Below, one piece after another: positions 1-6,166 of a stretch of 6,264 bases of DNA (its first letter is position 1; every line of letters begins with the position of its first letter). Below the pieces are notes generated by a model. That model saw nothing but the letters and a program-made list of their open reading frames with translations. It made no database searches and was not told where the DNA came from. The stretch spans positions 1 to 6,264 of the forward strand of contig JACQYP010000131.1 in the NCBI GenBank assembly GCA_016208205.1, given 5' to 3'. The translations under genes and the position numbers were made by a program. This DNA is from Candidatus Desantisiibacteriota bacterium. GTDB lineage: Bacteria > UBA9089 > CG2-30-40-21.

Positions 1-1515
1 CCTGAAGAGACAATGATTCAGGCACTTTCGCAAGGGGCAGAGGTTTGCAGAAAGATAATTGAGCTTCAGGAAGAGCTGAAACAAAAGGCCGGTGTGTCAA
101 AAATGACATTTGCTTCTTATGAGACAGCACCAGAGGTAGTAGCAAAAGTAAAGGATTTTGTCTCAGAACGACTCAAAACAGCTACATTTATCTCTGAAAA
201 GAAGGAAAAGAGTAACGCTATTGCAGAGATAATCAAGGATGCTGTTGCTCATTTTGGTGAAGAGGTTAGTGCTTCCGATATAAAGGCTGTGGTAGAAAAG
301 GTTCAGAAGGACATTGTCAGAAAGTCCATCCTTTTAGAAGGAAAAAGGGCTGATGGCCGTGGATTGCTGGATTTAAGAGAGATTACCTGTGAGGTTGGTG
401 TTCTGCCGAGAACACATGGCTCAGCCATATTTACCCGGGGACAAACCCAGACAATAGCTGTGGCTACTCTTGGAACGGTAGAAGATGAGCAGATGATTGA
501 TAATATTGAGGCTAAAACAACAAAAAGGTTTATGCTTCATTATAATTTCCCGCCATTTAGCGTGGGAGAAGCCTCTCCGCTCAGGGGAACCGGACGAAGA
601 GAAATAGGTCATGGGGCATTGGCTGAGAGATCCCTTGAACCGGTATTGCCCAAAAAAGAGGGTTTCCCATATACTGTTCGTGTTGTTTCAGATATCCTTG
701 AATCAAACGGCTCTACCTCTATGGCCTCTGTCTGCGGGGGAAGCCTGGCACTTATGGATGCCGGTGTACCAACAAAATCTCCTGTTGCAGGGATAAGCGT
801 TGGATTGGTTGAAGATGGCGAAAAATATGCCTTGTTTACAGATATTACCGGTATGGAAGACAATTTTGGCGACATGGACTTTAAGGTTGCCGGCACCAGA
901 GGAGGAATTACCGGTATTCAGGTGGATATGAAGGTTTTTGGCTTGTCTGATGAGATAGTTGCAAAATCTTTGTTCCAGGCAAAACAGGCAAGGGGAACAA
1001 TTCTTGATATTATGGAAAAAACCATTAATAGTCCAAAGGAAGAGATCTCGCCCTATGCTCCGAAAATCCAGGTGATAACTATCCCGACTCATAGAATCAG
1101 GGACGTCATAGGACCAGGGGGCAAGGTGATTAAGGGAATCATTGAGGCTACCAAGGCAAAGATTAATATCTCTGATGATGGTACAGCTGTTGTGTCCGGA
1201 CCTAATCATGAAGCAGTGAATCAGGCATTAGAGATGATCTCTTATCTTACAGCTGAGGTTGAGGTAGGAAAGATATACATGGGTAAGGTCCTGAGAGTAA
1301 CCAACTTTGGATGCTTTGTTGAAGTAATGCCAGGCAGAGAAGGTCTTGTCCATATCTCCCAGTTGGCTGAAAACAGGGTAAACAGGGTAGAGGATGTGGT
1401 TTTTGAGGGAGATGACCTTTTAGTTAAATTGGTGGGTATTGATGATCAGGGAAGATTGAACTTCAGTCACAAGCTTGCCTTAAGGGAAAGGGAATCTGCT
1501 GAAGGGAACAATTAA
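1..1515 (+). CDS. pnp: Polynucleotide phosphorylase, C-terminal ~500 residues (5' end outside window)
   Basis: PNPase is the phosphate-dependent 3'-to-5' exoribonuclease of RNA turnover, a trimer and often part of the degradosome. The reading frame is open from base 1, before the first ATG at 13, and the residues there (PEETMIQAL) continue the family sequence, so this is a partial gene and not a start. The family is about 700 residues; 504 are present, and the first RNase PH domain is off the window. Seen in order: the helical linker (about residues 5-105), the second RNase PH core (about 115-345), a KH domain (about 353-412, GxxG loop GPGGKVIK at 371-378) and an S1 domain (about 421-492). 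Catalytic-site motifs are intact: the phosphate-binding SNGSTSMAS segment (235-243), and D287, D293 and K295 in EDNFGDMDFK, equivalent to E. coli D486, D492 and K494. The tail after S1 is very short. The identification is secure. The gene converges on the pilT-like gene. Confidence 0.98.
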   Translation, partial: PEETMIQALSQGAEVCRKIIELQEELKQKAGVSKMTFASYETAPEVVAKVKDFVSERLKTATFISEKKEKSNAIAEIIKDAVAHFGEEVSASDIKAVVEKVQKDIVRKSILLEGKRADGRGLLDLREITCEVGVLPRTHGSAIFTRGQTQTIAVATLGTVEDEQMIDNIEAKTTKRFMLHYNFPPFSVGEASPLRGTGRREIGHGALAERSLEPVLPKKEGFPYTVRVVSDILESNGSTSMASVCGGSLALMDAGVPTKSPVAGISVGLVEDGEKYALFTDITGMEDNFGDMDFKVAGTRGGITGIQVDMKVFGLSDEIVAKSLFQAKQARGTILDIMEKTINSPKEEISPYAPKIQVITIPTHRIRDVIGPGGKVIKGIIEATKAKINISDDGTAVVSGPNHEAVNQALEMISYLTAEVEVGKIYMGKVLRVTNFGCFVEVMPGREGLVHISQLAENRVNRVEDVVFEGDDLLVKLVGIDDQGRLNFSHKLALRERESAEGNN

Positions 1516-1531
1516 GATTATCTGTAATAGA

Positions 1532-1558
1532 GTAGGGGTGTATAGACTACACCCCTAC
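1532..1558. repeat. Perfect 11-bp hairpin just after pnp
   Basis: GTAGGGGTGTA (1532-1542) and TACACCCCTAC (1548-1558) are exact reverse complements around the 5-base loop TAGAC. The hairpin starts 16 bases after the pnp stop codon. It could stop transcription or protect the pnp mRNA 3' end. No T-run follows on either strand (AATTAAAG on +, TCTATTAC on -), so it is not a standard intrinsic terminator. It may be a small mobile palindrome instead; GTAGGGG-type palindromes of this kind recur in many bacterial genomes. Confidence 0.75.
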
Positions 1559-1689
1559 AATTAAAGATTAACTACTCAAGTTCACGGCTTGAGGTTGGAG
1601 AGCAAGGAGTTTCTTTTTCGAGCAAGCGATTTTTCTCCTCATTTCACATTTCTGCTGCCGCCAAGTAAGTCTGTTAAAAACTCCACGGG

Positions 1690-1806
1690 ATTTCAACCTG
1701 TGCAATCGAGATTTTTTACCACAAAGAACGCAAAGGAGGCACAAAGTTCTCAAAGGTTTTCTTTGTGACCTCGGCGGTAAAATTATACGGTTGCGCAGGT
1801 AGAAAT
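1690..1806. repeat. MITE-like palindromic element A with CAAAG repeats inside
   Basis: The ends are inverted copies: ATTTCAACCTGTGCAA (1690-1705) against TTGCGCAGGTAGAAAT (1791-1806) matches at 14 of 16 positions. The symmetry continues inwards with gaps: TTTTTTACC (1712-1720) against GGTAAAATT (1776-1784), then ACAAAG (1721-1726) against CTTTGT (1761-1766). The centre holds four CAAAG words at 9-, 11- and 9-base steps from 1720 onwards. There is no coding potential of its own, so if it moves it depends on a transposase elsewhere. This type of (A)CAAAG(A)ACGCAAAG repeat is common in intergenic DNA of several environmental bacterial lineages. No target-site duplication was identified. Confidence 0.7.
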
Positions 1807-1811
1807 ATTTC

Positions 1812-2034
1812 GAGCTGTATAAACGAAAATTACCACAGATATTTCTAACCACGAAAAACACGAAAGACACGAAAATGATTAGTTTCTCTTTCGTGCTTTT
1901 CGTTGTTAAAAATGTTAATAAGGCATGAAAAGTTCTGAAAGATTATTAATTTCCGTGTCTTTTAGCGTGTTTCGTAGTGTTCTATTTTCTATAGTAGCTG
2001 TGTCTTTCGTGGTAGATTTCCGTTTGCACAGCTC
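1812..2034. repeat. MITE-like palindromic element B with ACGAAA repeats inside
   Basis: The left end (1812-1836, starting GAGCTGT and ending TACCAC) and the right end (2009-2034) are inverted copies at about 22 of 26 positions with one gap. Inside the left end, ACGAAA recurs at 9-base steps (about 1851-1875). An inner hairpin pairs 1846-1867 with 1887-1908 at 20 of 22 positions around a 19-base loop. The reverse-oriented counterparts (CGTGTCTTT, CGTGTTTCGT, GTGTCTTTCGTGG) lie at 1954-2012. The ends share CTGTGCAAnCG and TACCAC with element A, so the two are probably relatives that inserted side by side, only 5 bp apart. It encodes nothing credible. Confidence 0.72.
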
Positions 2035-2126
2035 ACTGGATTTTGAGCAGATACGGTTTAAGATGTAGGATGGGTTGAGGCAACCGAACTTTCCTCTCCA
2101 TTCATTGGAGGGATTAGGTGAGGCGA

Positions 2127-3230
2127 TTATATCCCATAGCTTTCGCCACCGGCATAGATACCTCTGACATTTAATCTGAATTCTTCTGGATTTGATGAGG
2201 CATCGAGGGCATCCTCAAAGCAGATAATTCCATTCTGATAAAAGGATATTAATGATTGATTAAAGGTTTGCATACCATAAAACTTACCACTGGAGATTAC
2301 TGATGAGATTTGAGCGGTTTTTCCTTCTTCAACTAACTTCCGTACTAATGGTGTTACAGTTAATATCTCTACCCCTGGTACACGACCCAGTCCATCAGCT
2401 CGCGGCACCAATCTTAAGGAGATAATACCCTTTAATACCAGAGCCAATTGCATTCTTACCTGCTGATGTTGATATGGGGGATAAAAATTGACTATTCTTT
2501 CTATTGTCTGGCTGGCATCAATGGTATGCATGGTCGATAGAACCAAATGTCCTGTCTCTGCTGCAGATAGAGATGCACTCAAGCTTTCGATATCACGCAT
2601 TTCACCAATCATCACCACATCTGGATTTTGTCTTACCACATGACGAAGAGCATCTGCAAAGGTATGGGTATCCATCTCTACCTCTCTTTGCTCAATGATT
2701 GCTTCTCTGTCTCGATGCAGGAACTCTATGGGGTCCTCAACAGTGATTATATGACATCTCCGAGTAGAATTGATATGATCAATCATCGCAGCCAGGGTTG
2801 TTGACTTACCGCTTCCGGTTGCTCCTGTAACGATAATCAATCCTCTTGGGATATTGGCTAAATCCTTGACTATTTCCGGCAGGTATAATTCTTCAAACAA
2901 AGGGATATCAAACGGTATTCTTCTAAAAACAATGGCAATAGAATTTCTTTGATAAAATACATTTGCTCTGAATCGTCCAATTCCTGAGGCAGAATAAGAC
3001 AAATCTAACTCAAACTGCTTTTCAAACTTTGCCTTTTGCTCCTCAGTTATCATTAGATAGGTCAATTCTGCTACTTCTGCTGGAGAAAGTCTATCGTAAT
3101 AGTCTCCATTTTCTTTTTCCATATAAGAGAGCCTTCCATCTATCCTTAATATCGGGGAACTTCCGACCTTTAAGTACATATCAGAGGCTTGTTTTTTTAC
3201 CATTTCAACTAAAAAATCATTAATATGCAT
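2127..3230 (-). CDS. pilT: PilT/PilU-family type IV pilus retraction ATPase
   Basis: This is a cytoplasmic hexameric AAA-like ATPase of the secretion-ATPase (GspE/PilT) family; PilT proteins power pilus disassembly and twitching motility. Its 367 residues are the normal full length. The N-terminal PAS-like domain (about 1-115, with ASDMYLKVG where PilT has SDLHL) is followed by the RecA-like domain. Visible motifs are Walker A GATGSGKST (136-144), Asp box VEDPIEF (164-170), Walker B with glutamate in DVVMIGEMRD (204-213) and His box ETGHLVLSTMHT (225-236). The C-terminal region (GMQTFNQSL at 319-327, NPEEFRLNVRGI at 347-358) leans towards PilU, while GEMRD and ADALRH are PilT-like, so the PilT/PilU choice is open. 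The N-terminal match supports this ATG. The ribosome site is weak: AAGGA lies 11 bases upstream, at 3242-3246. No other pilus gene is in view. It lies 294 bp downstream of ftsZ on the same strand. Confidence 0.93.
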   Translation of the reverse strand: MHINDFLVEMVKKQASDMYLKVGSSPILRIDGRLSYMEKENGDYYDRLSPAEVAELTYLMITEEQKAKFEKQFELDLSYSASGIGRFRANVFYQRNSIAIVFRRIPFDIPLFEELYLPEIVKDLANIPRGLIIVTGATGSGKSTTLAAMIDHINSTRRCHIITVEDPIEFLHRDREAIIEQREVEMDTHTFADALRHVVRQNPDVVMIGEMRDIESLSASLSAAETGHLVLSTMHTIDASQTIERIVNFYPPYQHQQVRMQLALVLKGIISLRLVPRADGLGRVPGVEILTVTPLVRKLVEEGKTAQISSVISSGKFYGMQTFNQSLISFYQNGIICFEDALDASSNPEEFRLNVRGIYAGGESYGI

Positions 3231-3250
3231 CTCTCATAATGTCCTTGAGT

Positions 3251-3390
3251 AACCGTTCACGGTGAACAGTTATCGGTTCACGACTCAAAAAAAAACAGAA
3301 GGTAGTGCTACTACTCAGGTTCATGGTTCAAAGGGTCAGGGGTTAAGAGAGCAAACCATGAACCGTGAACCAGACAATCTGAACAGTTAC
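3251..3390. repeat. Heptamer repeats of AACCGTG type, partly inverted, 5' of the pilT-like gene
   Basis: From 3354 to 3388 five 7-bp units run in exact register: AACCATG, AACCGTG, AACCAGA, CAATCTG and AACAGTT. The reverse-oriented arm lies at 3315-3342 (CATGGTT at 3322-3328 is the complement of AACCATG). The two arms give a perfect 11-bp stem (3318-3328 with 3354-3364) around a 25-base loop. Further units are the near-perfect palindrome GTTCACGGTGAAC (3255-3267), AACAGTT (3265-3271) and GGTTCAC (3275-3281). The block occupies the likely promoter and leader region of the pilT-like gene. No convincing -35/-10 pair is visible there. Confidence 0.75.
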
Positions 3391-3425
3391 GAGTTAAAAT
3401 CAATATCCAAAATGCTTCAATCGTT

Positions 3426-3482
3426 GTAGCCCAGGATTCTATCCTGGTTTTTTTATAAAGCCAACATAGAATGTTGGGCTAC
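3426..3482. repeat. 57-bp REP-like double-hairpin element
   Basis: The ends GTAGCCCA (3426-3433) and TGGGCTAC (3475-3482) are exact inverted repeats. Inside lie two perfect hairpins with the same 3-base-loop design: CCAGGATTCTATCCTGG (3431-3447) and CCAACATAGAATGTTGG (3461-3477). They are separated by T7 and a TTTATAAA palindrome. The whole can fold as two hairpins or as one closed three-way structure. The first hairpin plus T7 looks like an intrinsic terminator on the + strand, where there is no gene to end. On the - strand the second hairpin followed by CTTTAT lies about 48 bases past the ftsZ stop and could act as a weak ftsZ terminator. The symmetry suggests a non-autonomous mobile repeat. 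Confidence 0.75.
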
Positions 3483-3485
3483 ATT

Positions 3486-3515
3486 AACTGTGAACCGACA
3501 ACCGTGAACAGTTAC
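3486..3515. repeat. Heptamer repeats of AACCGTG type next to the ftsZ stop
   Basis: Four 7-bp units in perfect register (AACTGTG, AACCGAC, AACCGTG, AACAGTT) end 9 bases from the ftsZ stop codon. AACCGTG and AACAGTT are identical to units at 3361-3367 and 3382-3388, so the REP-like element at 3426-3482 lies between two blocks of the same heptamer family. Confidence 0.75.
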
Positions 3516-3524
3516 AATTTAGTT

Positions 3525-4679
3525 TTAGTCCGCCTGTTTTCTTAAAAATGCAGGAACTTCCCACAAATCAGTATTATGAATATTTACCTTATTGTCATAT
3601 CCCATGGATTCAGCAACCCGTTCACCATCATATTTCTTTCTTACGCCCGCTTTATAGCTATCAAAGTCAATGGTTTTTGCCGTAGATACGATTGGTACCT
3701 TTTCTATCTTTGGCATACCATGTCCAAATCCTGTAGCAATTACCGTAATATATAGTTCTTTACCTATATTTTCATTAGCTACTGCTCCGAAGATAATGGT
3801 TGCATCTTTATCAGCCTTATCTGAGATAAAGCTTGCAGCCTCATCTACCTCTGAGAGAAGCAAATCCATACCACCGGTGATATTAATAAGTAATCCCTTG
3901 GCACCCTCAATAGATGTTTCTTCTAACAAGGGAGATGAAACAGCCTGCTGGGCTGCATCCATTGCCCTGTTGTCTCCTGTTCCAATGCCAATCCCCATCA
4001 AGGCATTACCCTTGGCTGACATAACAGCTCGGACATCAGCGAAATCAAGGTTAATCAGACCAGGGATAACAATCAGGTCAGAAATACCTTGAATAGCTTG
4101 CCGTAAAACATTATCAGCTACCTTAAATGCATCGACAACGGTTGTATTCTTATCCACTACAGAAAGCAATTTTTGATTTGGAATGGTAATCAGGGTATCT
4201 ACCTTTTCTACCAGTTCTTCCAATCCTGCATCTGCCTGACGAATTCGTTTTTGCCCTTCAAATAAGAATGGTTTTGTAACCACCCCTACGGTTAATGCCC
4301 CCATTTCTTTGGCTATTTCAGCTATTACCGGTGCTGCTCCGGTGCCGCTGCCCCCGCCCATACCTGCGGTAATAAAAACCATATCAGCATTAGCCAATGC
4401 CTCAGACAAGGATTGTCTATCCTCTTGAGCTGCCCTTTGACCTACCTCTGGATTTGAACCAGCCCCTAAACCTCGTGTCAACTTTGTTCCTATTTGAATT
4501 TTATAAGGCACAGGGGAATTCTTTAATGCTTGAGCATCTGTATTGGTAACAATAAATTCCAGACAATTATTGTTGCTCCTATTAGCAAACATCCCATTTA
4601 CTGCATTTGTACCACCACCGCCAACGCCAATTACCTTGATTCGAGTAGGAGTAGATACTTCATCTTCAAACTCAAACAT
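3525..4679 (-). CDS. ftsZ: Cell division protein FtsZ
   Basis: FtsZ is the tubulin-like GTPase that polymerises into the Z-ring at mid-cell and recruits the divisome. The 384 residues are the usual length. The GTP-binding domain shows [11 protein letters not shown] (18-28), the tubulin signature GGGSGTG (108-114; Ser where most have Thr, a common variant) and the T3-T5 region through [11 protein letters not shown]. The T7 synergy loop NLDFAD (210-215) carries N210, D212 and D215, which complete the GTPase site of the neighbouring subunit. The C-terminal globular domain (about 220-318) is followed by a short linker of about 50 residues and the conserved tail peptide [12 protein letters not shown], which binds FtsA. 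The start is well supported by AAGGAGGGG at 4682-4690, GGAGG lying 4 bases from the ATG. It lies downstream of ftsA on the same strand but 211 bp away, and it appears to have its own promoter. Confidence 0.98.
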   Translation of the reverse strand: MFEFEDEVSTPTRIKVIGVGGGGTNAVNGMFANRSNNNCLEFIVTNTDAQALKNSPVPYKIQIGTKLTRGLGAGSNPEVGQRAAQEDRQSLSEALANADMVFITAGMGGGSGTGAAPVIAEIAKEMGALTVGVVTKPFLFEGQKRIRQADAGLEELVEKVDTLITIPNQKLLSVVDKNTTVVDAFKVADNVLRQAIQGISDLIVIPGLINLDFADVRAVMSAKGNALMGIGIGTGDNRAMDAAQQAVSSPLLEETSIEGAKGLLINITGGMDLLLSEVDEAASFISDKADKDATIIFGAVANENIGKELYITVIATGFGHGMPKIEKVPIVSTAKTIDFDSYKAGVRKKYDGERVAESMGYDNKVNIHNTDLWEVPAFLRKQAD

Positions 4680-4681
4680 AA

Positions 4682-4690
4682 CCCCTCCTT
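4682..4690 (-). promoter_or_regulatory. Strong ribosome binding site of ftsZ
   Basis: AAGGAGGGG on the - strand matches the anti-Shine-Dalgarno sequence at AAGGAGG. Four bases (GGTT) separate GGAGG from the ATG. It is the strongest such site in the window and fixes the ftsZ start. The leader upstream of it (4691-4754) is purine-rich on the coding strand. Confidence 0.8.
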
Positions 4691-4760
4691 GATTAAGAAA
4701 ATAGACAAAAGAAATCTCCCTTTTCCTTTTTTCTATTCTCTTATCTCCCCTGTTTTTTTT

Positions 4761-4769
4761 ATTATATCA
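4761..4769 (-). promoter_or_regulatory. Candidate extended -10 promoter of ftsZ
   Basis: On the - strand the sequence reads TTGATATAAT. This is a perfect TATAAT (4761-4766) preceded by the TGn extension (4767-4769). No -35 hexamer is recognisable 16-18 bp upstream, where the bases are GC-richer, as is usual for extended -10 promoters. The expected start near 4754 would give a leader of about 75 bases, leading to a strong ribosome site. This is inference from sequence only. Confidence 0.6.
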
Positions 4770-4781
4770 AGCATGCTTGAT
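4766..4781. promoter_or_regulatory. Perfect 16-bp palindrome at the ftsZ promoter (candidate operator)
   Basis: ATCAAGCATGCTTGAT is identical to its reverse complement over all 16 bases, with no loop. This is the geometry of a dimeric DNA-binding protein site rather than of an RNA hairpin. It shares one base with the TATAAT box, covers the TG extension and fills the spacer where RNA polymerase binds. A protein bound here would block the promoter or, less likely, contact polymerase as an activator. The regulator cannot be named from the sequence. Confidence 0.5.
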
Positions 4782-4810
4782 GAGCCTGCTTATTATTTTG
4801 ATAAAGAATT

Positions 4811-4887
4811 CAGAATACAGAAGTCAGGAGTCAGAATGAAAAAACTCGCATCTATTCTGTATTCTGACTCCTGACTTCTGTATTCTG
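4811..4887. repeat. Inverted repeat with perfect 27-bp arms made of CAG-starting heptamers, between ftsA and ftsZ
   Basis: Arms 4811-4837 and 4861-4887 are exact reverse complements around a 23-base spacer. Each arm is a run of 7-bp units: the left arm reads CAGAATA, CAGAAGT, CAGGAGT, CAGAATG. The right arm, read on the - strand, has CAGAATA, CAGAAGT, CAGGAGT and CAGAATA, and a fifth CAGAATA extends into the spacer (4853-4859). The element ends 3 bases from the ftsA stop codon. In an ftsA transcript it would form a very stable hairpin. No T-run follows on the - strand, so a standard intrinsic terminator is not supported. Confidence 0.85.
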
Positions 4888-4890
4888 TCC

Positions 4891-6120
4891 TCAAAAGAAA
4901 TCGCTAAACCAATCCTTCATATTAGAGAATAATTTCTTTAAGCCACTTCCGCCTGTAGACCTTGTTTTCTTGCCGTCCAATCTATTCTTCATGCCATACA
5001 GTACCAATCCAACCCCAGTAGCATATACCGGTGAACTGATAACATCGCTTAACCCTGCGACTCCCTTGGGCACACCAATTCTTACCGGCAGGTCAAATAT
5101 TTTTTCTGCTAATTCGGTACTTCCGTTTAACATTGCAGCTCCCCCGGTCAAAACTATGCCGGAGGCAATCATGTTTTCATAACCGGTCATTCTTATTTCC
5201 TGATTAATAAGACTGAATATTTCTTCCATTCTTGGTTCAATAATCTCAGATAATACTTGTCTTGGTAATGTTCTTGGCCTTCTCTCTCCAACCGATGGTA
5301 TCTCAATTGTCTCGTCATCCTTGACCAATGATGGTGTCGCACAGCCATATCGTATCTTAATCTTTTCTGCATCAACAACCGGGGCACGAAGTCCAACCGA
5401 AATATCCTTGGTAACATTATCACCGCCAATAGAAAGAACGCTTGTATGCCAGATACTGCCGGCAATAAAAATACCAATATCAGTTGTCCCGCCGCCAATA
5501 TCTACTAAAACTACGCCTAAATCCTTTTCGTCTTCTGTCAGAACCGCATAAGAGGAAGCAAGTGGCTCAAGCACAAGGTCATCTACCTCAAATCCGCTGC
5601 GATTCACGCACTTAACAATATTTTGAGCTGAGGTAACAGCACCAGTAACGATATGAAGCTCTACCTCTAACCTGGTACCGGACATGCCGATAGGCTCTTT
5701 TATCCCATCCTGTCCATCAATAATGAATTGTTGGGGGAGAACATGAATTATCTCTCTATCTAAGGGAATAGAGACTGCCTTTGCCGCATCTATCACCCGT
5801 TCCACATCAGCTGAGATTACCTCTCTCCCACGGGAGATAGCAATTACCCCATGACTATTTATTCCTTTAATATGGCTCCCGGCAATCCCGGCATAGACAG
5901 AAGAAACCTCAACCCCGGCCATCAACTCTGCCTCAGAAACAGCATTCTCTATGGACTTGATAGTAGAATCAATATTTACTACTACCCCTTTTTTGAGCCC
6001 ATGAGATGGAGCTGTCCCTACACCAATAATCTCCATCCGATCCCCATCTATTTCACCTATAATTGCACAAATCTTTGTTGTTCCAATATCTAACCCAACA
6101 ACTATCTCACCCTTTGGCAT
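4891..6120 (-). CDS. ftsA: Cell division protein FtsA
   Basis: FtsA is the actin-like ATPase that tethers FtsZ filaments to the inner face of the cytoplasmic membrane and recruits later division proteins. The 409 residues are a normal length. Visible actin/Hsp70-fold motifs are phosphate-1 VGLDIGTTKICAIIGE (8-23), phosphate-2 VLVDIGGGTTDIGIF (204-218) and the adenosine motif GIVLTGGAAMLNG (321-333). The segment at about 85-165 corresponds to the FtsA-specific 1C (SHS2) domain. The C-terminus (GLKKLFSNMKDWFSDFF, 393-409) is an amphipathic helix alternating basic and bulky hydrophobic residues, the membrane-targeting sequence of the family, joined by a poorly conserved linker (about 380-392). 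The start is supported by GAGAGG (6125-6130), 4 bases from the ATG. ftsZ follows 211 bp downstream. At least 144 bp of non-coding DNA precedes it, so ftsQ is not directly adjacent. Confidence 0.98.
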   Translation of the reverse strand: MPKGEIVVGLDIGTTKICAIIGEIDGDRMEIIGVGTAPSHGLKKGVVVNIDSTIKSIENAVSEAELMAGVEVSSVYAGIAGSHIKGINSHGVIAISRGREVISADVERVIDAAKAVSIPLDREIIHVLPQQFIIDGQDGIKEPIGMSGTRLEVELHIVTGAVTSAQNIVKCVNRSGFEVDDLVLEPLASSYAVLTEDEKDLGVVLVDIGGGTTDIGIFIAGSIWHTSVLSIGGDNVTKDISVGLRAPVVDAEKIKIRYGCATPSLVKDDETIEIPSVGERRPRTLPRQVLSEIIEPRMEEIFSLINQEIRMTGYENMIASGIVLTGGAAMLNGSTELAEKIFDLPVRIGVPKGVAGLSDVISSPVYATGVGLVLYGMKNRLDGKKTRSTGGSGLKKLFSNMKDWFSDFF

Positions 6121-6145
6121 TTTTCCTCTCCCCCCGGTTTGGACA

Positions 6146-6166
6146 TAAGCGTTAAGTGTAAGCGTT
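6146..6166. repeat. Direct repeat of TAAGCGTT in the ftsA leader
   Basis: TAAGCGTT occurs at 6146-6153 and 6159-6166, 13 bp apart start to start, with AAGTG between. It lies between the ftsA ribosome site and the palindromic repeat further upstream. It could be a protein-binding site or a decayed stretch of the neighbouring 7-bp repeats (TAAGCGT, TAAGTG, TAAGCGT). Confidence 0.45.

Larger units (their letters stand above)
1516..2126. other. Convergent non-coding region between pnp and the pilT-like gene
   Basis: This 611-bp stretch has no credible gene. It holds the hairpin at 1532-1558, a plain segment (about 1565-1689) with one imperfect tandem copy of a 20-bp GAGCAAG-starting unit (1600-1619 and 1620-1640), and the two palindromic elements at 1690-1806 and 1812-2034. 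A final 92 bp next to the pilT stop has only weak small hairpins: GGTTG/CAACC at 2073-2085, and a 5-bp CTCCA/TGGAG stem near 2096-2110. No clear terminator for the pilT-like gene is visible. Confidence 0.75.

Noticed and set aside
703..1209. Open frame of 168 codons on the - strand inside pnp
   Set aside because: It lies wholly antisense to the conserved RNase PH and KH coding sequence, and its protein shows no recognisable domain.
1568..1870. Open frame of 100 codons on the - strand between pnp and the pilT-like gene
   Set aside because: Its LCLLCVLCGKK-like stretch is the translation of the CAAAG/ACGAAA repeats, it crosses the boundaries of both palindromic elements, and it has no family resemblance; such translations are common artefacts.
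3231..3300. Promoter of the pilT-like gene
   Set aside because: TTGAGT could pass for a -35, but no -10 lies at proper spacing, and the region is made of heptamer repeats.
3431..3454. Intrinsic terminator on the + strand (hairpin plus T7)
   Set aside because: No + strand gene precedes it, and the hairpin is one half of a symmetrical double-palindrome element.
3251..3515. CRISPR-like array suggested by repeated AACCGTG words
   Set aside because: The units are 7 bp and contiguous, appear in both orientations and have no constant-length unique spacers.
4530..4874. Open frame of 114 codons on the + strand across the ftsZ start and its leader
   Set aside because: It overlaps conserved ftsZ codons antisense and runs through the promoter and the palindromic repeat, with no recognisable domain.
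4811..4887. Intrinsic terminator of ftsA
   Set aside because: The stem is long and perfect, but on the - strand it is followed by AATTCTTTATC and not by a T-run; the heptamer structure points to a repeat element. Partial termination is not excluded.
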